From Azospirillum brasilense (GTDB taxonomy: Bacteria; Pseudomonadota; Alphaproteobacteria; Azospirillales; Azospirillaceae), in assembly GCF_005222205.1 (NCBI RefSeq), contig NZ_CP032350.1, positions 124,001 through 188,000 on the forward strand: a stretch of 64,000 nt of DNA, in the 5' to 3' direction. The notes under the pieces are model-generated. The model had not been told where the DNA came from and did not search any database. It saw only the letters and a program-made list of their open reading frames with translations. Position numbers and translations under genes: made by a program. Shown piece after piece: positions 25,808 through 34,985 of this stretch. The stretch's first letter is position 1, and each line of letters starts with the position of its first letter.

Positions 25808-27133
25808 TCAGGCCTTCGAAGACGGCGCCGCGGGCCGCCCGATGGAGCTGTAGGCGAAGCCGGCCGCCGCCATGTCCTCGGGATTGTAGACGTTGCGCAG
25901 ATCCACCATGACCGGCCGCTTCAGCAGGGCTTTGGCCCGCTTCAGGTCCAGCGCGCGGAACTCGTTCCACTCCGTCAGGATGACCACACAATCGGCTCCT
26001 TCCAAGGCGCCATAGGCGTCCTGGGCCCACACCACGCCGGGCAGAAGCTTTTCGGCCTCGTGCATGCCGGCCGGGTCGAAGGCGCGCACGGTGGCGCCGG
26101 CGGCCTGCAGCGCCGGCACGATGTCCAGCGACGGGGCGTCGCGCATGTCGTCGGTGTTGGGTTTGAAGGTGACGCCCAGCACGCCGACGGTCTTCCCCTC
26201 CACCGATCCGCCGCAGGCGGCGACGATGCGTCCTGCCATCGCCTTCTTGCGGGCGTCGTTGATCTCCACGACCGTTTCGATGATGCGCAGCGGGCTGCCG
26301 ACCTGCTGGGCGGTGCGCACCAGGGCCAGCGTGTCCTTGGGGAAGCAGGAACCGCCGTAGCCCGGTCCGGGGTGCAGGAACTTCTTGCCGATGCGCCCGT
26401 CGAGGCCGATGCCGCGGGCCACGTCATGCACGTTGGCGCCCACCTTCTCGCACAGGTCGGCGATTTCGTTGATGAAGGTGATCTTGGCGGCAAGGAAGGT
26501 GTTGGCGGCGTACTTGGTCAGCTCCGCCGTTTCCAGCGCGGTCAGGACGATCGGCGTCTCGATCAGGTAGAGCGGGCGGTAGAGCCGGCGCATGACGTCG
26601 GCGGCGCGCTCGGAAGAGGTGCCGATGACCACGCGGTCGGGGCGCATGAAGTCGCCGATGGCCGAGCCTTCGCGCAGGAACTCGGGGTTGCTCGCCACGT
26701 CGAAATCGGCGTTGGGGTTGGTGCGGCGGATGATCGCCGCCACCTCGCGTCCCGTTCCGACCGGCACGGTCGACTTGTTGACCACCACCGTGTAGTGGTC
26801 GAGGTTGGCGGCGATCTCCTCGGCGGCGGCGTAGACGTAGGAGAGATCGGCGTGACCGTCGCCGCGGCGGGTCGGCGTGCCCACGGCGATGAAGACGGCG
26901 TCCGCACCGGCCATCGCCTCCTTCAGGTCGAGCGTGAAGGACAGCCGGCCGGCGGCGACGTTGCGCGCCACCAGATCGTCCAGGCCCGGTTCGTAGATCG
27001 GAATCTCGCCGCGCTTCAGGTGTTCGATTTTCCCTGCGTCCTTGTCCACGCAGACGACGTGCACGCCGAACTCCGAAAAACAGGCGCCGGACACCAATCC
27101 GACATAGCCCGTACCGATCATCGCGATGCGCAT
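25808..27133 (-). CDS. ugd: UDP-glucose 6-dehydrogenase
   Basis: This 441-residue enzyme has N-terminal NAD motif [18 protein letters not shown], the [20 protein letters not shown] segment, central [14 protein letters not shown] and the catalytic cysteine in [14 protein letters not shown] near residue 260. It oxidises UDP-glucose to UDP-glucuronate with two NAD. AAGGAA upstream and a start at the Rossmann strand support ATG 27133. The product feeds the UDP-xylose synthase at 11271-12230 and possibly acidic glycans. Confidence 0.96.
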   Translation of the reverse strand: MRIAMIGTGYVGLVSGACFSEFGVHVVCVDKDAGKIEHLKRGEIPIYEPGLDDLVARNVAAGRLSFTLDLKEAMAGADAVFIAVGTPTRRGDGHADLSYVYAAAEEIAANLDHYTVVVNKSTVPVGTGREVAAIIRRTNPNADFDVASNPEFLREGSAIGDFMRPDRVVIGTSSERAADVMRRLYRPLYLIETPIVLTALETAELTKYAANTFLAAKITFINEIADLCEKVGANVHDVARGIGLDGRIGKKFLHPGPGYGGSCFPKDTLALVRTAQQVGSPLRIIETVVEINDARKKAMAGRIVAACGGSVEGKTVGVLGVTFKPNTDDMRDAPSLDIVPALQAAGATVRAFDPAGMHEAEKLLPGVVWAQDAYGALEGADCVVILTEWNEFRALDLKRAKALLKRPVMVDLRNVYNPEDMAAAGFAYSSIGRPAAPSSKA

Positions 27134-27441
27134 GAAAGTTCCTTTGCTGAAAGCCACGCGCCTTTGCCCGTCTCCGGCCGGGAGGCGGTTCCTGGCGTTC
27201 AAACGCCGCAGGTTGCGTTTCGGGTCGCTGCTCTGGTGAATCCGTCCGGTTGCGGATTGCCGGGGAGGTCTTGAGGAGTGGCGTTCATCGGACGGCGCGA
27301 AGCCGGCCCGTGGAGCGCCAGCCCGTCGGATGCTGGCTCATGGAACAGCAGGCGGGGCGGGGCCGGACCGGAGAAAGGGCTGCATGCCCGTCCTGTCGGC
27401 ACGGTCCGGCCTTCACGAGACAAGCCCGGTTCCGGTACGGC

Positions 27442-27738
27442 TCAGATCGCCTGGAGGTAGGCGGGGTCGAGGGCGCCGTGGCGGAACGGAATCCAATCCT
27501 TGTGGTCGGCCCGGTACTGCAGGCCGTAGGGGTTCTTGAAGAAGATCTTTTGAAGGGGCTGTCCGCCTTCGGCGCGGGTGCGCTCGAGATCGATGAGGGG
27601 CGAGGCGGCGAACACCTTCTCCCACAGCTCACCATTGTCCACGTCGCGGCCCGCGTTCTTCACATAGTCGCGCGCGGTGTCGCTCAGCTGCCAGGCCTCT
27701 TCGACCATCGCGTAATAGTCCACAGTACCCTCGGCCAT
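27442..27738 (-). CDS. small conserved-looking hypothetical protein
   Basis: I do not recognise this 98-residue protein. It is acidic in its first half (VEEAWQLSDTARDYVKNAGRDVDNGELWEKVF), with a more basic aromatic second half (KIFFKNPYGLQYRADHKDWIPFRHG). It has no signal peptide or membrane helix. Codon use is strongly coding-like (natural amino-acid mix, GC-rich third positions) and competing frames are poor, so I think it is real. It sits alone between pseC and ugd. Confidence 0.6.
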   Translation of the reverse strand: MAEGTVDYYAMVEEAWQLSDTARDYVKNAGRDVDNGELWEKVFAASPLIDLERTRAEGGQPLQKIFFKNPYGLQYRADHKDWIPFRHGALDPAYLQAI

Positions 27739-27838
27739 GACCCTGCTCCGAAGCGTTCGAGATGACGCTTGGCATAGCGCATTTTTGGAAGGGAGAAAAC
27801 CTCCGAGCAAGCACGCCCCGAGCGACGGGCCGGGGGCA

Positions 27839-29092
27839 TCATGGCGGATTGGGGCTTGGCAGGCCCAGTGTTTCGGCCAGGGCGCCGACGACCCGGTCCA
27901 CGTCGGAGTCGGCCATGGCCGGGTAGAGAGGCAGCGACAGGGTCCGGGCGTAGTGGGCGTCGGCGCCGGGCAGGGAGAGGCGGCCGCACCGCTTTTGCCA
28001 GTAGGGCTGGCGGTGGACCGGGATGTAGTGGACCTGGCTGCCGATGCTCCGCGCCCGCAGATCGGCCATGACCTGCGCCCGGGTCCGTCCGGCGGCGGCG
28101 AAGTCGATGCGGACGGCGCAGAGATGCCAGGCCGGCCGGCACCAGGGAACGCGGGCCGCCGGCCGGACCAGCGGGGCCAGCGGGGCCAGCCGCTCCGCAT
28201 AGAGATCCATCAGGTGCCGGCGCCGTTCCACGAAGCGATCCAACCGGGCGAGCTGGCTGAGGGCGAGTGCGGAGTGGATGTCGGTCAGACGGTGATTGAA
28301 GCCGGGCTCCGCCATCTCGTAGTACCAGGGGTTGGCGGTCCCGTCGGCGGCGAAGGCGGCCTCGCGGTCTTCGAACCCCGCCGGGTCCCGCTCCATCCCG
28401 TGGTTGCGGAAGCGGCGCAGCCGGGCGGCGAGATCCGCGTCGTTGGTGGTCACGGCGCCGCCTTCCCCCGCCGCGATGGTCTTCACGGGGTGGAAGGAGA
28501 AGGCGGTGAGCGTGCCGAAGCTGTTGGAGCCGACCGGCAGGGAGCGCCCATCCGGCGTCACGTCCACGCTGCCGATGGCGTGGCAGGCGTCCTCGATGAC
28601 CGCCAGCCCGTGGCGGGCGGCGAGCGCGCCGAGCCCGGCCATGTCCGTGGTCTGGCCGGCGAAATGCACGGGCGCCAGGGCGCGCACCCGCCAGCCGGCG
28701 CGGGCGGCCCGCTCCATCGCCGCCTCCGCCTGTTCCGGCCCCATCAGGCCGGTGTCGGGATCGACGTCGGCGAAGGCGACCTCCGCCCCCACGTAGCGGG
28801 CGGCGTTGGCGGTGGCGAGGAAGGTGACGGCGGGCACCACCACCGCGTCGCCGGGGCCGAGCCCCAGCGCAAGGGCGGCCAGATGCAGGGCGGCGGTTCC
28901 GTTGGCGCAGGACACCGCATGGGCCGCTCCGGTGCGCTCGCACAGCGCGCGCTCGAACGCCTCCACCGTCGGCCCCTGGGTCAGCCAGTCGCCGCGCAGG
29001 ACGGCGGTCACCGCGTCGATGTCGGCCTGATCGACGTCCTGGCGCCCATAGGGCAGAAAGGGCAGCGGCGGCCGGGACACCGGTTCGCCCAT
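27839..29092 (-). CDS. pseC: PseC-type UDP-sugar aminotransferase (DegT/DnrJ/EryC1 family)
   Basis: This 417-residue PLP enzyme starts PFLPYGRQDVDQADIDAV, which is typical of PseC. CANGTAALHLAALAL, VIEDACHAIGS and the PLP lysine in FSFHPVKTIAAGEGG near residue 200 mark the family. PseC makes the 4-amino intermediate of pseudaminic acid from the PseB product. Its ATG overlaps the pseB stop (ATGA), the usual pseB-pseC pairing. No pseH, pseG, pseI or pseF was recognised nearby, so either they lie elsewhere or the amino-sugar is used directly. Confidence 0.9.
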   Translation of the reverse strand: MGEPVSRPPLPFLPYGRQDVDQADIDAVTAVLRGDWLTQGPTVEAFERALCERTGAAHAVSCANGTAALHLAALALGLGPGDAVVVPAVTFLATANAARYVGAEVAFADVDPDTGLMGPEQAEAAMERAARAGWRVRALAPVHFAGQTTDMAGLGALAARHGLAVIEDACHAIGSVDVTPDGRSLPVGSNSFGTLTAFSFHPVKTIAAGEGGAVTTNDADLAARLRRFRNHGMERDPAGFEDREAAFAADGTANPWYYEMAEPGFNHRLTDIHSALALSQLARLDRFVERRRHLMDLYAERLAPLAPLVRPAARVPWCRPAWHLCAVRIDFAAAGRTRAQVMADLRARSIGSQVHYIPVHRQPYWQKRCGRLSLPGADAHYARTLSLPLYPAMADSDVDRVVGALAETLGLPSPNPP

Positions 29093-30174
29093 CACGGCGC
29101 TTCCGCGAGCAGCCGCATCAGCCGCGCGCCGTCCAGCCAGTCGCCGTTGGTGTCGCTGGCGTAGCGGAAGCCGTCGGTAACCGGCTTGGCGCCCAGCCGC
29201 TGATAGGGCTCGTGCGTCCAGAAGGCGAAGGCCGGCTCGATGACGAAGCGGTCCGGCAGTTCGAAGGTCTGGCGGGAATCGTCCTCGGTGATCATCACCT
29301 CGTGCAGCTTCTCGCCGGGGCGGATGCCGACCAGCTTGTGCGGCAGATGCGGAGCCATCGCGCGGGCCAGATCGGTGATGCGCATGCTGGGAATCTTGGG
29401 CACGAAGATCTCCCCGCCCTGCATCATCGCGATGCAGGAGACGACGAAGTCCACCCCGTGCTGCAGCGTGATCCAGAAGCGGGTCATCCGGTCGTCGGTG
29501 ACCGGCAGGGACTGCGCCCCTTCCGCGATCATCCGGCGGAACAGCGGGATCACCGACCCGCGGGACCCCACCACATTGCCGTAGCGCACCACCGAGAAGC
29601 GCGTGCCGAGCGAGCCGGACAGGTTGTTGGCGGCGATGAAGATCTTGTCCGAGGCCAGCTTGCTGGCGCCGTAGAGGTTGACCGGGTTGGCCGCCTTGTC
29701 GGTGGACAGGGCGATCACCCGCTTCACGCCGGTGTTCAGCGCGGCCCGCACCACGTTTTCCGCCCCATAGACGTTGGTGTGGATGCATTCCATGGGGTTG
29801 TATTCGGCGGCGGGCACATGCTTCAGCGCGGCGGCGTGGACGCACACGTCCACTTCGCGCATGGCCAGCTCCAGCCGCTCGCGGTCACGCACGTCGCCGA
29901 TGAAGAAACGCAGCGTGGATGCCCATTCGGGGCCGAGCTGCTGCTGCATCTCGTACTGCTTGAACTCGTCACGGGAGAAGACGATGACCCGGCGCGGGCT
30001 GGCGTGGCGCAGCACCGTTTCCACGAAACGCTTTCCGAAGGACCCGCTGCCCCCGGTCACCAGGATCGACTGGCCGTTCAGCATGCCGAAGCCGGGGAGC
30101 AGCGCCTCGGTCGGCGATTCGTTCGGACGGTCAAGCTGCTGCATGGTCAAGGGCGTCCGCGCTTCGTGGTTCAT
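29092..30174 (-). CDS. pseB: PseB-type UDP-N-acetylglucosamine 4,6-dehydratase (inverting)
   Basis: This 360-residue short-chain dehydrogenase has MLNGQSILVTGGSGSFGKRFV, FSRDEFKQYEMQQ, AALKHVPAAEYNPMECI and STDKAANPVNLYGASK, all strongly diagnostic of PseB/FlaA1. It removes water from UDP-GlcNAc while inverting C5, the first step towards pseudaminic acid and related sugars used on flagellins and capsules. Most PseB proteins begin at the MLNGQ methionine, which here is residue 31 (30084). The longer start at 30174 adds a non-conserved tail, so the true start is uncertain. Confidence 0.93.
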   Translation of the reverse strand: MNHEARTPLTMQQLDRPNESPTEALLPGFGMLNGQSILVTGGSGSFGKRFVETVLRHASPRRVIVFSRDEFKQYEMQQQLGPEWASTLRFFIGDVRDRERLELAMREVDVCVHAAALKHVPAAEYNPMECIHTNVYGAENVVRAALNTGVKRVIALSTDKAANPVNLYGASKLASDKIFIAANNLSGSLGTRFSVVRYGNVVGSRGSVIPLFRRMIAEGAQSLPVTDDRMTRFWITLQHGVDFVVSCIAMMQGGEIFVPKIPSMRITDLARAMAPHLPHKLVGIRPGEKLHEVMITEDDSRQTFELPDRFVIEPAFAFWTHEPYQRLGAKPVTDGFRYASDTNGDWLDGARLMRLLAEAP

Positions 30175-30342
30175 TCAGGCCGGTTCGATCGACCTTAGCC
30201 CGAGACCCCTAGCAGTGGGTTAACATTCCAGCAAGGAATCCGCGGCTTCCACGCGCAGGGATGGCGCGGCGGCGCGGCGGCGCTTGGGCCGCGGCCTGTG
30301 TTCCGCCCGACCGGCGGTGATGTGGGAAAGGCTTCGTGATAC

Positions 30343-30417
30343 TGGAGCGGGCGAAGGGATTCGAACCCTCGACCCCAACCTTGGCAAGGTTGTGCTCTAC
30401 CCCTGAGCTACGCCCGC
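30343..30417 (-). tRNA. tRNA-Gly (anticodon GCC)
   Basis: Read on the reverse strand, a GCGGGCG acceptor strand (30411-30417) pairs with its complement at 30347-30353. The anticodon loop is TTGCCAA, the T-loop GTTCGAATC, and an encoded CCA is at 30343-30345. All four arms fold. It lies upstream of pseB with its own promoter expected on the same strand. Confidence 0.96.
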
Positions 30418-30611
30418 GCCGCTCCAACGAAGGAGGCAGGGAGATACCCCACGCGCCCGGCGGAACGCAAGCCCCCTGTTTGGCTTGCGCTGAGATTTTT
30501 CTCTTCGGACGTCCCCATCCGCCTTCCTGGCGCATCGGAAGGAGACGTTAGGCTTAAAGTTATAACCCGCTCAATGCTGTTGACTTCCCTGCGTCGACTG
30601 TGGAAATTTCC

Positions 30612-30680
30612 TCTCACAAAACAAAGGCCTTGAGGTCTGGGGAGGAAACCAAAAACATCATGATGCTCTAAGAGCATTCG
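30612..30680 (-). ncRNA. candidate small RNA with TTTCCTCCC loop (unit 1)
   Basis: On the reverse strand a hairpin ATGCTC-TTA-GAGCAT (30663-30677) is followed by TTGGTTTCCTCCC and then a weak hairpin with a T-rich tail near 30616-30626. The 13-base stretch is identical to one in the small-RNA candidate at 34797-34870, and the order hairpin, CCTCC loop, second hairpin is the same. No clear promoter is seen, and a strong plus-strand terminator next door makes the orientation uncertain. Confidence 0.4.
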
Positions 30681-30683
30681 TCT

Positions 30684-30720
30684 GCCGCGCCGACCTCGTG
30701 TCCGGACGCGGCTTTTTTTT
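30684..30720 (+). terminator. intrinsic terminator with eight thymines
   Basis: GCCGCG (30684-30689) pairs with CGCGGC (30707-30712), followed by T8. No plus-strand gene precedes it, so it may end a short transcript from this gap. A TTGACT box at 30589-30594 is a possible -35. Confidence 0.55.
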
Positions 30721-30814
30721 GCCTATCGCCATTCCTTTGCCGGAAGCCGGTAATACCACTCCGGGCAACGGCAGGCGGGACTTGGCCCCGCCCGCTTTTC
30801 CGCAGCGCTTCGCG

Positions 30815-31483
30815 TCACAGGGCGATGCCGCCGGCCTCCAGGTAGGATTCCAGGGTCAGCGCCTGGACCGTCGTCCGCCCGGCGCGGAGCTGTTCGCGCA
30901 GGCCCTCCTCCATCCGCTCGCGCTCCGCCGCCTTGGCGAGCGTGGCCGCAGCCTCGGCCTGGGGCACCACCACCACCCCGTCGTCGTCGCCGACCAGGAT
31001 GTCGCCCGGCATGACCATCACGCCGCCGCAGACGATGGGGGTGTTCACGTCGCCCGTGGGCTGGGTCTTGGTGGTGCCCTTCATGCTGGTTCCCCGGCAG
31101 AAGACGGGAAAGCCCATGGCGCGGATGGCCGCGGCGTCGCGCACGCAGCCGTCGATGACCAACCCGGCCAGGCTCCGCTGGATCGCCGCCTCGGTCAGCA
31201 CGTCGCCCCAGGGGCCGGCCTCGGTCATGCCCTTGAAATCGACCACCAGCACGTCGCCCGGACGGGTCAGCGCCATGGCGGCGTGGATCATCAGATTGTC
31301 GGTGGGGCCGCCGGACACGGTCACCGCGGTGCCGAACAGCGCCATGCCTTGGTAAAGCGGCTTGATCGGAAAGGACATCGCGCCCTTCTTGCCCATCGCT
31401 TCGTGCAGCGTGGCCGGGGACTGGCCGCGGAAGGCGGCGACCAGATCGGGGGCGGGACGGGGGAACTCTTTGACGACGGTCAT
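30815..31483 (-). CDS. RraA-like aldolase/decarboxylase (CHA aldolase/oxaloacetate decarboxylase type)
   Basis: This 222-residue protein has the RraA/HMG aldolase fold. TLHEAMGKKGAM starts the domain; GDVLVVDFKGMTEAGPWGDVLTEAA and GLVIDGCVRDAAAIRAMGFPVFCRG carry the conserved G-x-x-R-D motif; GGVMVMPGDILVGDDDGVVVVP follows. Family members cleave 4-carboxy-4-hydroxy-2-oxoadipate or HMG and decarboxylate oxaloacetate. It lies 80 bp downstream of tctA, suggesting catabolism of an imported tri- or dicarboxylate. RraA (the RNase E regulator) is the homologous alternative but is shorter. Confidence 0.85.
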   Translation of the reverse strand: MTVVKEFPRPAPDLVAAFRGQSPATLHEAMGKKGAMSFPIKPLYQGMALFGTAVTVSGGPTDNLMIHAAMALTRPGDVLVVDFKGMTEAGPWGDVLTEAAIQRSLAGLVIDGCVRDAAAIRAMGFPVFCRGTSMKGTTKTQPTGDVNTPIVCGGVMVMPGDILVGDDDGVVVVPQAEAAATLAKAAERERMEEGLREQLRAGRTTVQALTLESYLEAGGIAL

Positions 31484-31563
31484 CGCACAGGCACCTTTCA
31501 CGGCGTGAAGGCCGCCGGCCTTTGGAAAGAAGAGGCGGGCGGGGATAGGAAGGCGTTCGGGAT

Positions 31564-33069
31564 TCACTCGTCCTTGAAGGCTTCGTCCCGGCGGCGGCGC
31601 ACCGACGGCATCACCATCAGGATCAGGAGCAGGGCGGCGGTGGCCAACAGGCTGCCGCTGATCGGGCGGGTGGCGAAGACGGTGGGATCGCCGCCCGACA
31701 GCAGCAGGGCGCGGCCCAGATTCTCCTCCAGCATCGGCCCCAGCACGAAGCCCAGCATCAAGGGCGCCGGCTCGCAGTCCAGCTTGCGCAGCGCGTAGCC
31801 CAGGACGCCGAACAGAGCCATCAGCAGCACGTTGAAGCCGCTGTTGTTCAGCGTGTAGGTGCCGATGCAGCAGAAGACCAGGATGGCCGGGAACAGATAG
31901 CCGTAGGGCACCCGCAGCAACCGTACCCACAGCCCGATCATCGGCAGGTTCAGGATCACCAGGATCACGTTGCCGATCAGCATGCTGGCGATCATGCCCC
32001 AGAACAGCTCCGGCTGCTTCGCCATGATCTGCGGCCCCGGCGTGATGCCGTGGATGGTCATGGCGCCGATCATCAGGGCCATGATGGCGTTGGGCGGGAT
32101 GCCCAGGCTCAGCATCGGGATGAAGCAGGCCTGCGAGGCGGCGTTGTTGGCGGCTTCCGGTGCCGCCACCCCCTCGATGGCGCCCTGGCCGAAGCGCTCC
32201 GGGTGGCGGGACACCTTCTTCTCCAGCGAATAGGCGGCGAAGGAGCCGAGCGTGGCGCCGCCCCCGGGCAGGATGCCCAGCAGCGCCCCCATCACCGTCC
32301 CGCGCACCGTCGCCGGCCAGGCCTGGCGGACGTCCTCACGCTTCGGCCACAGGCTGACGATGCGAGCGGTGGTCTGCCCGGCGCCGCCGGTCTGCTCCAG
32401 GCTGGAGATGATCTCGGCCAGCCCGAACAGGCCCATGGCGAGCGGAACGAAGTCGATGCCGTCGTAGAGCTGCGGCAGGCCGAAGGTGAAGCGCGTGTCG
32501 CCGGAGTTGACGTCGGTGCCGACCATGCTCAGCAGCAGGCCCAGCAGGATCATCGCGATGGCCTTCACCACCGATCCATGGGCCAGCGTCACCGCCCCGA
32601 TCAGGCCCAGCAGCATCAGCGACACATATTCCGCCGGCCCGAAGGCAAGCGCCACCCCGGCCAGCGGCGGGCCGGCCACGGCGATCAGGATGGTGGTGAC
32701 GATCCCGGCGAACAGCGAGGCGAGCGCCGCCGTGGCGAGCGCCACCCCGGCCCGGCCCTGCCGGGCCATGGCATGACCGTCCAGGCAAGTGACGACGGAT
32801 GAGGACTCGCCTGGCAGGTTCACCAGGATGGCCGTCGCCGACCCGCCGTACTGCGAACCGTAGAAGATGCCCGCCAGCATGATGAGCGCGCCGACCGGCG
32901 GCAGATAGAAGGTCAGCGGCAGAAGCATCGCCACCGTGGCGGTCGGTCCCAGACCGGGGAGCACGCCGATCAGCGTGCCGATCAGCGCCCCGCCGAAGCA
33001 GAGCAGCAGGTTGTCCGGTGACAGCGAAACCGACAGGCCGAGCAGCAGGTTGCCAAGCAGGTCCATCAT
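31564..33069 (-). CDS. tctA: tripartite tricarboxylate transporter, large membrane subunit (TctA)
   Basis: This 501-residue protein has a dozen membrane segments. GALIGTLIGVLPGLGPTATVAMLLPLTF and the mirror-image GTVMGALLGILPGGGATLGSFAAYSLEKK are the two conserved TctA signatures. IFYGSQYGGSATAILVNLPGE is also diagnostic. It imports carboxylates across the inner membrane with TctB and a TctC binding protein. Its ATG overlaps the tctB stop (ATGATG). No TctC gene is adjacent. Confidence 0.95.
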   Translation of the reverse strand: MMDLLGNLLLGLSVSLSPDNLLLCFGGALIGTLIGVLPGLGPTATVAMLLPLTFYLPPVGALIMLAGIFYGSQYGGSATAILVNLPGESSSVVTCLDGHAMARQGRAGVALATAALASLFAGIVTTILIAVAGPPLAGVALAFGPAEYVSLMLLGLIGAVTLAHGSVVKAIAMILLGLLLSMVGTDVNSGDTRFTFGLPQLYDGIDFVPLAMGLFGLAEIISSLEQTGGAGQTTARIVSLWPKREDVRQAWPATVRGTVMGALLGILPGGGATLGSFAAYSLEKKVSRHPERFGQGAIEGVAAPEAANNAASQACFIPMLSLGIPPNAIMALMIGAMTIHGITPGPQIMAKQPELFWGMIASMLIGNVILVILNLPMIGLWVRLLRVPYGYLFPAILVFCCIGTYTLNNSGFNVLLMALFGVLGYALRKLDCEPAPLMLGFVLGPMLEENLGRALLLSGGDPTVFATRPISGSLLATAALLLILMVMPSVRRRRDEAFKDE

Positions 33070-33635
33070 GGCCACACCCGCAGGGGCAGGCCCAGGCCCC
33101 AGACGAACAGCGCGACGCAGCCCGCCGCCAGGGCACCCCCCAGCAGCAGCAAAGGAACCGGACGGAGCGGTTGGCCGGCCAGATTGCCCAGTCCGACCAG
33201 GATCAGCACCGCGGGCACCAACCCCAGGGTCTCCACTGTTCCGGCGAAGGCCAGCACCGCCGCGGTCACCCAGATCAGCGGGCGCCATCCCCAGGACGGC
33301 CAGGCGGCGCCATGGATCAGCAGGCCCCGCCCGGTCACCAGGGCGCCGGCCAGAACCATGAGCATGCCGATCATCCGCGGAAAGAAACCGGACTGCACAG
33401 AGGCGAGCGTGCCGGTCGGCCAGTCGCGTCCCAGCCACAAGGCGCCGATCCCGAAGGCGGCGATCAGCAACCCGGCCCCCAGATCCAACGGCGCCCGTAC
33501 CGGGGCGTGACCGCCGGAGGCCTTGCGGTCTTGGAACGCGCCGTCCGGCGTGCCTCGCGGTGCTGTTGATGGGCCGTGGAGCGGGGTGGGCACGGAAGAG
33601 GTCGAACGAAGATCGGGGAAGGGCAGGCTCGGCAT
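33066..33635 (-). CDS. tctB: tripartite tricarboxylate transporter, small membrane subunit (TctB)
   Basis: This 189-residue protein has a polar N-terminal tail of about 50 residues and then four hydrophobic segments (LGAGLLIAAFGIGALWLG; RMIGMLMVLAGALVTG; PLIWVTAAVLAFAGTVETLGLVPAVLILVGL; LLLGGALAAGCVALFVWGLGLPL). That topology, with LP-RVWP at the end and coupling to tctA, identifies TctB. ATG 33635 is chosen; the frame is open to 33761, but that part crosses an AT-rich promoter-like region. Confidence 0.88.
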   Translation of the reverse strand: MPSLPFPDLRSTSSVPTPLHGPSTAPRGTPDGAFQDRKASGGHAPVRAPLDLGAGLLIAAFGIGALWLGRDWPTGTLASVQSGFFPRMIGMLMVLAGALVTGRGLLIHGAAWPSWGWRPLIWVTAAVLAFAGTVETLGLVPAVLILVGLGNLAGQPLRPVPLLLLGGALAAGCVALFVWGLGLPLRVWP

Positions 33636-34099
33636 GAGATTCCGGCTTTCGGTGGACGGCTTTCGGTCGGCGGTTGTCGATGGCGGCGCTCCATCGGAAG
33701 ATATTCCGTCATAAGCTTTTGCAAATATAAGGGTAAAATTTGATGGGTCGCCATTATCCATCGTTGTTTATCCATCCTACCAATATCCCTATAGAGAGCA
33801 AGAGCGTCGAAAATCCCCTTTTTAGGTGTCGGATTTGTGTGTGGATCAGTAACCTGAGATTGTCTCTCGGTTTAATGGGGCTTATTTTGGTTGATGACGT
33901 TTTCCGGACGGGCGCGGTTTGGTGTCTTCGGTGGCCAGGGATCCGGGACGCTTGCCCCGGCAGCATCGCTCCCGGCCAGAGCAGCCCGGTTTGAGCCGCC
34001 TTGCTCGCGTCTCCCCGATTGCGCCGTTGCCCTCGCGGCCTTGGGCCGTTACCCATGCTGCGCGGCCACACAGCAGGCCACCATCAAGGAGATTGAGGA
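33636..34099. promoter_or_regulatory. divergent intergenic region between tctB and the Nudix gene
   Basis: This 464-bp stretch has no credible gene. The half near tctB (33700-33900) is AT-rich and holds a direct repeat TTATCCATC at 33754-33762 and 33768-33776, 14 bp apart, a possible regulator site. The half near the Nudix gene is GC-rich. Confidence 0.45.
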
Positions 34100-34678
34100 A
34101 TGACGCGCCGTCTGCGCCCATGGACCGTGCTGGAAACTCGTGAACTGCTTGACGCAGACCCGTTCCTGAAAGTCCATGTGGAGACGGTGGCCCTTCCTGA
34201 TGGCCGGATCATCCCGGATTACTATCAGTTCGACATGCCGTCTTTTGCCTGTATCTTCGCAGAGACGGAGGATGGGCATGTGATCGTCTACCGACAGTAC
34301 CGCCACGGACCGCGGCGGGTGAATCTGACCTTTCCCGGTGGTCACCTGTCACCGGGCGAGGACCCGCTTGAGGCCGCCCGGCGTGAACTGTTGGAGGAGA
34401 CCGGCTTCGTCTCGGACCGTTGGACATCGCTGGGCGGCTACACGGTCAACGCCAACCAGGGCGGTGCCGTGTCGCACATGTTCCACGCGGTCGGTTGCCG
34501 CCGGGTGGCCGATCCCCTGTCCGATGATCTCGAGGAAACCGAGATCCTGTTCATGACGCGGCAGGAACTGCTGGCGGCCGTCGGGCACGGCGAGATCGCT
34601 TTGCTCACCCAGATCGCCCTGGTCAGCATGGTCTGGCAGAACGACATCCGGACGGCGCTCGCCAGCCAGACGCCGTGA
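34100..34678 (+). CDS. Nudix hydrolase (ADP-ribose pyrophosphatase-like)
   Basis: This 192-residue protein carries a complete Nudix box, GHLSPGEDPLEAARRELLEETGF, from Gly81 to Phe103 with the metal-binding RELLEE at 95-100. The upstream segment VIVYRQYRHGPRRVNLTFPGG matches the ADP-ribose/nucleotide-sugar pyrophosphatase branch (NudF/NudK-like), which would hydrolyse a nucleoside diphosphate linked to another group. GAGGA directly precedes the ATG. In this setting a nucleotide-sugar substrate is plausible but not shown. Confidence 0.92.
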   Translation: MTRRLRPWTVLETRELLDADPFLKVHVETVALPDGRIIPDYYQFDMPSFACIFAETEDGHVIVYRQYRHGPRRVNLTFPGGHLSPGEDPLEAARRELLEETGFVSDRWTSLGGYTVNANQGGAVSHMFHAVGCRRVADPLSDDLEETEILFMTRQELLAAVGHGEIALLTQIALVSMVWQNDIRTALASQTP

Positions 34679-34796
34679 TGCGGCGTGTCTGAAGCTTGAG
34701 CGTGAGCTTGTCTTTGTTGATCTTTCTCAAAAAATAGGTATGTCTTCGGAATACATGGCCTGTTTACGAGCCGTTAATCAAATCGGTCCATAAATG

Positions 34797-34870
34797 GCTT
34801 CACCAAGTTCTCTTGGTTTCCTCCCTCCCAGAACTAGGCTGCGCCTCACCGGCTGCAGCCTTTTCTTTTT
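34797..34870 (+). ncRNA. candidate small RNA with CCUCC loop (unit 2)
   Basis: CCAAG-TTCT-CTTGG forms a hairpin at 34803-34816, followed by the single-stranded TTTCCTCCCTCCC (34817-34829). A terminator stem AGGCTGC/GCAGCCT (34836-34842 and 34855-34861) then runs into a T-rich tail. The C/U-rich loop is complementary to Shine-Dalgarno sequences, as in CcsR (cuckoo) RNAs of Rhodobacter and alpha-r14 RNAs of rhizobia. A second copy follows in tandem. Confidence 0.6.
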
Positions 34871-34950
34871 CCGGCATCATGGCTGCAGAGGCGGCAGGTC
34901 CAGCTGGGGAAGAAAAGAAATATTTTCAGCGGAGAGCATCCGCCGGGGGC

Positions 34951-34979
34951 TTGACCTTTGCTGCGATGCAGCATAAATT
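34951..34979 (+). promoter_or_regulatory. promoter for small RNA unit 3
   Basis: TTGACC (34951-34956), a 17-bp spacer and TAAATT (34974-34979) match a housekeeping-type promoter. The predicted start near 34986 lies just before the unit 3 hairpin. Confidence 0.6.
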
Positions 34980-34985
34980 GAATCC

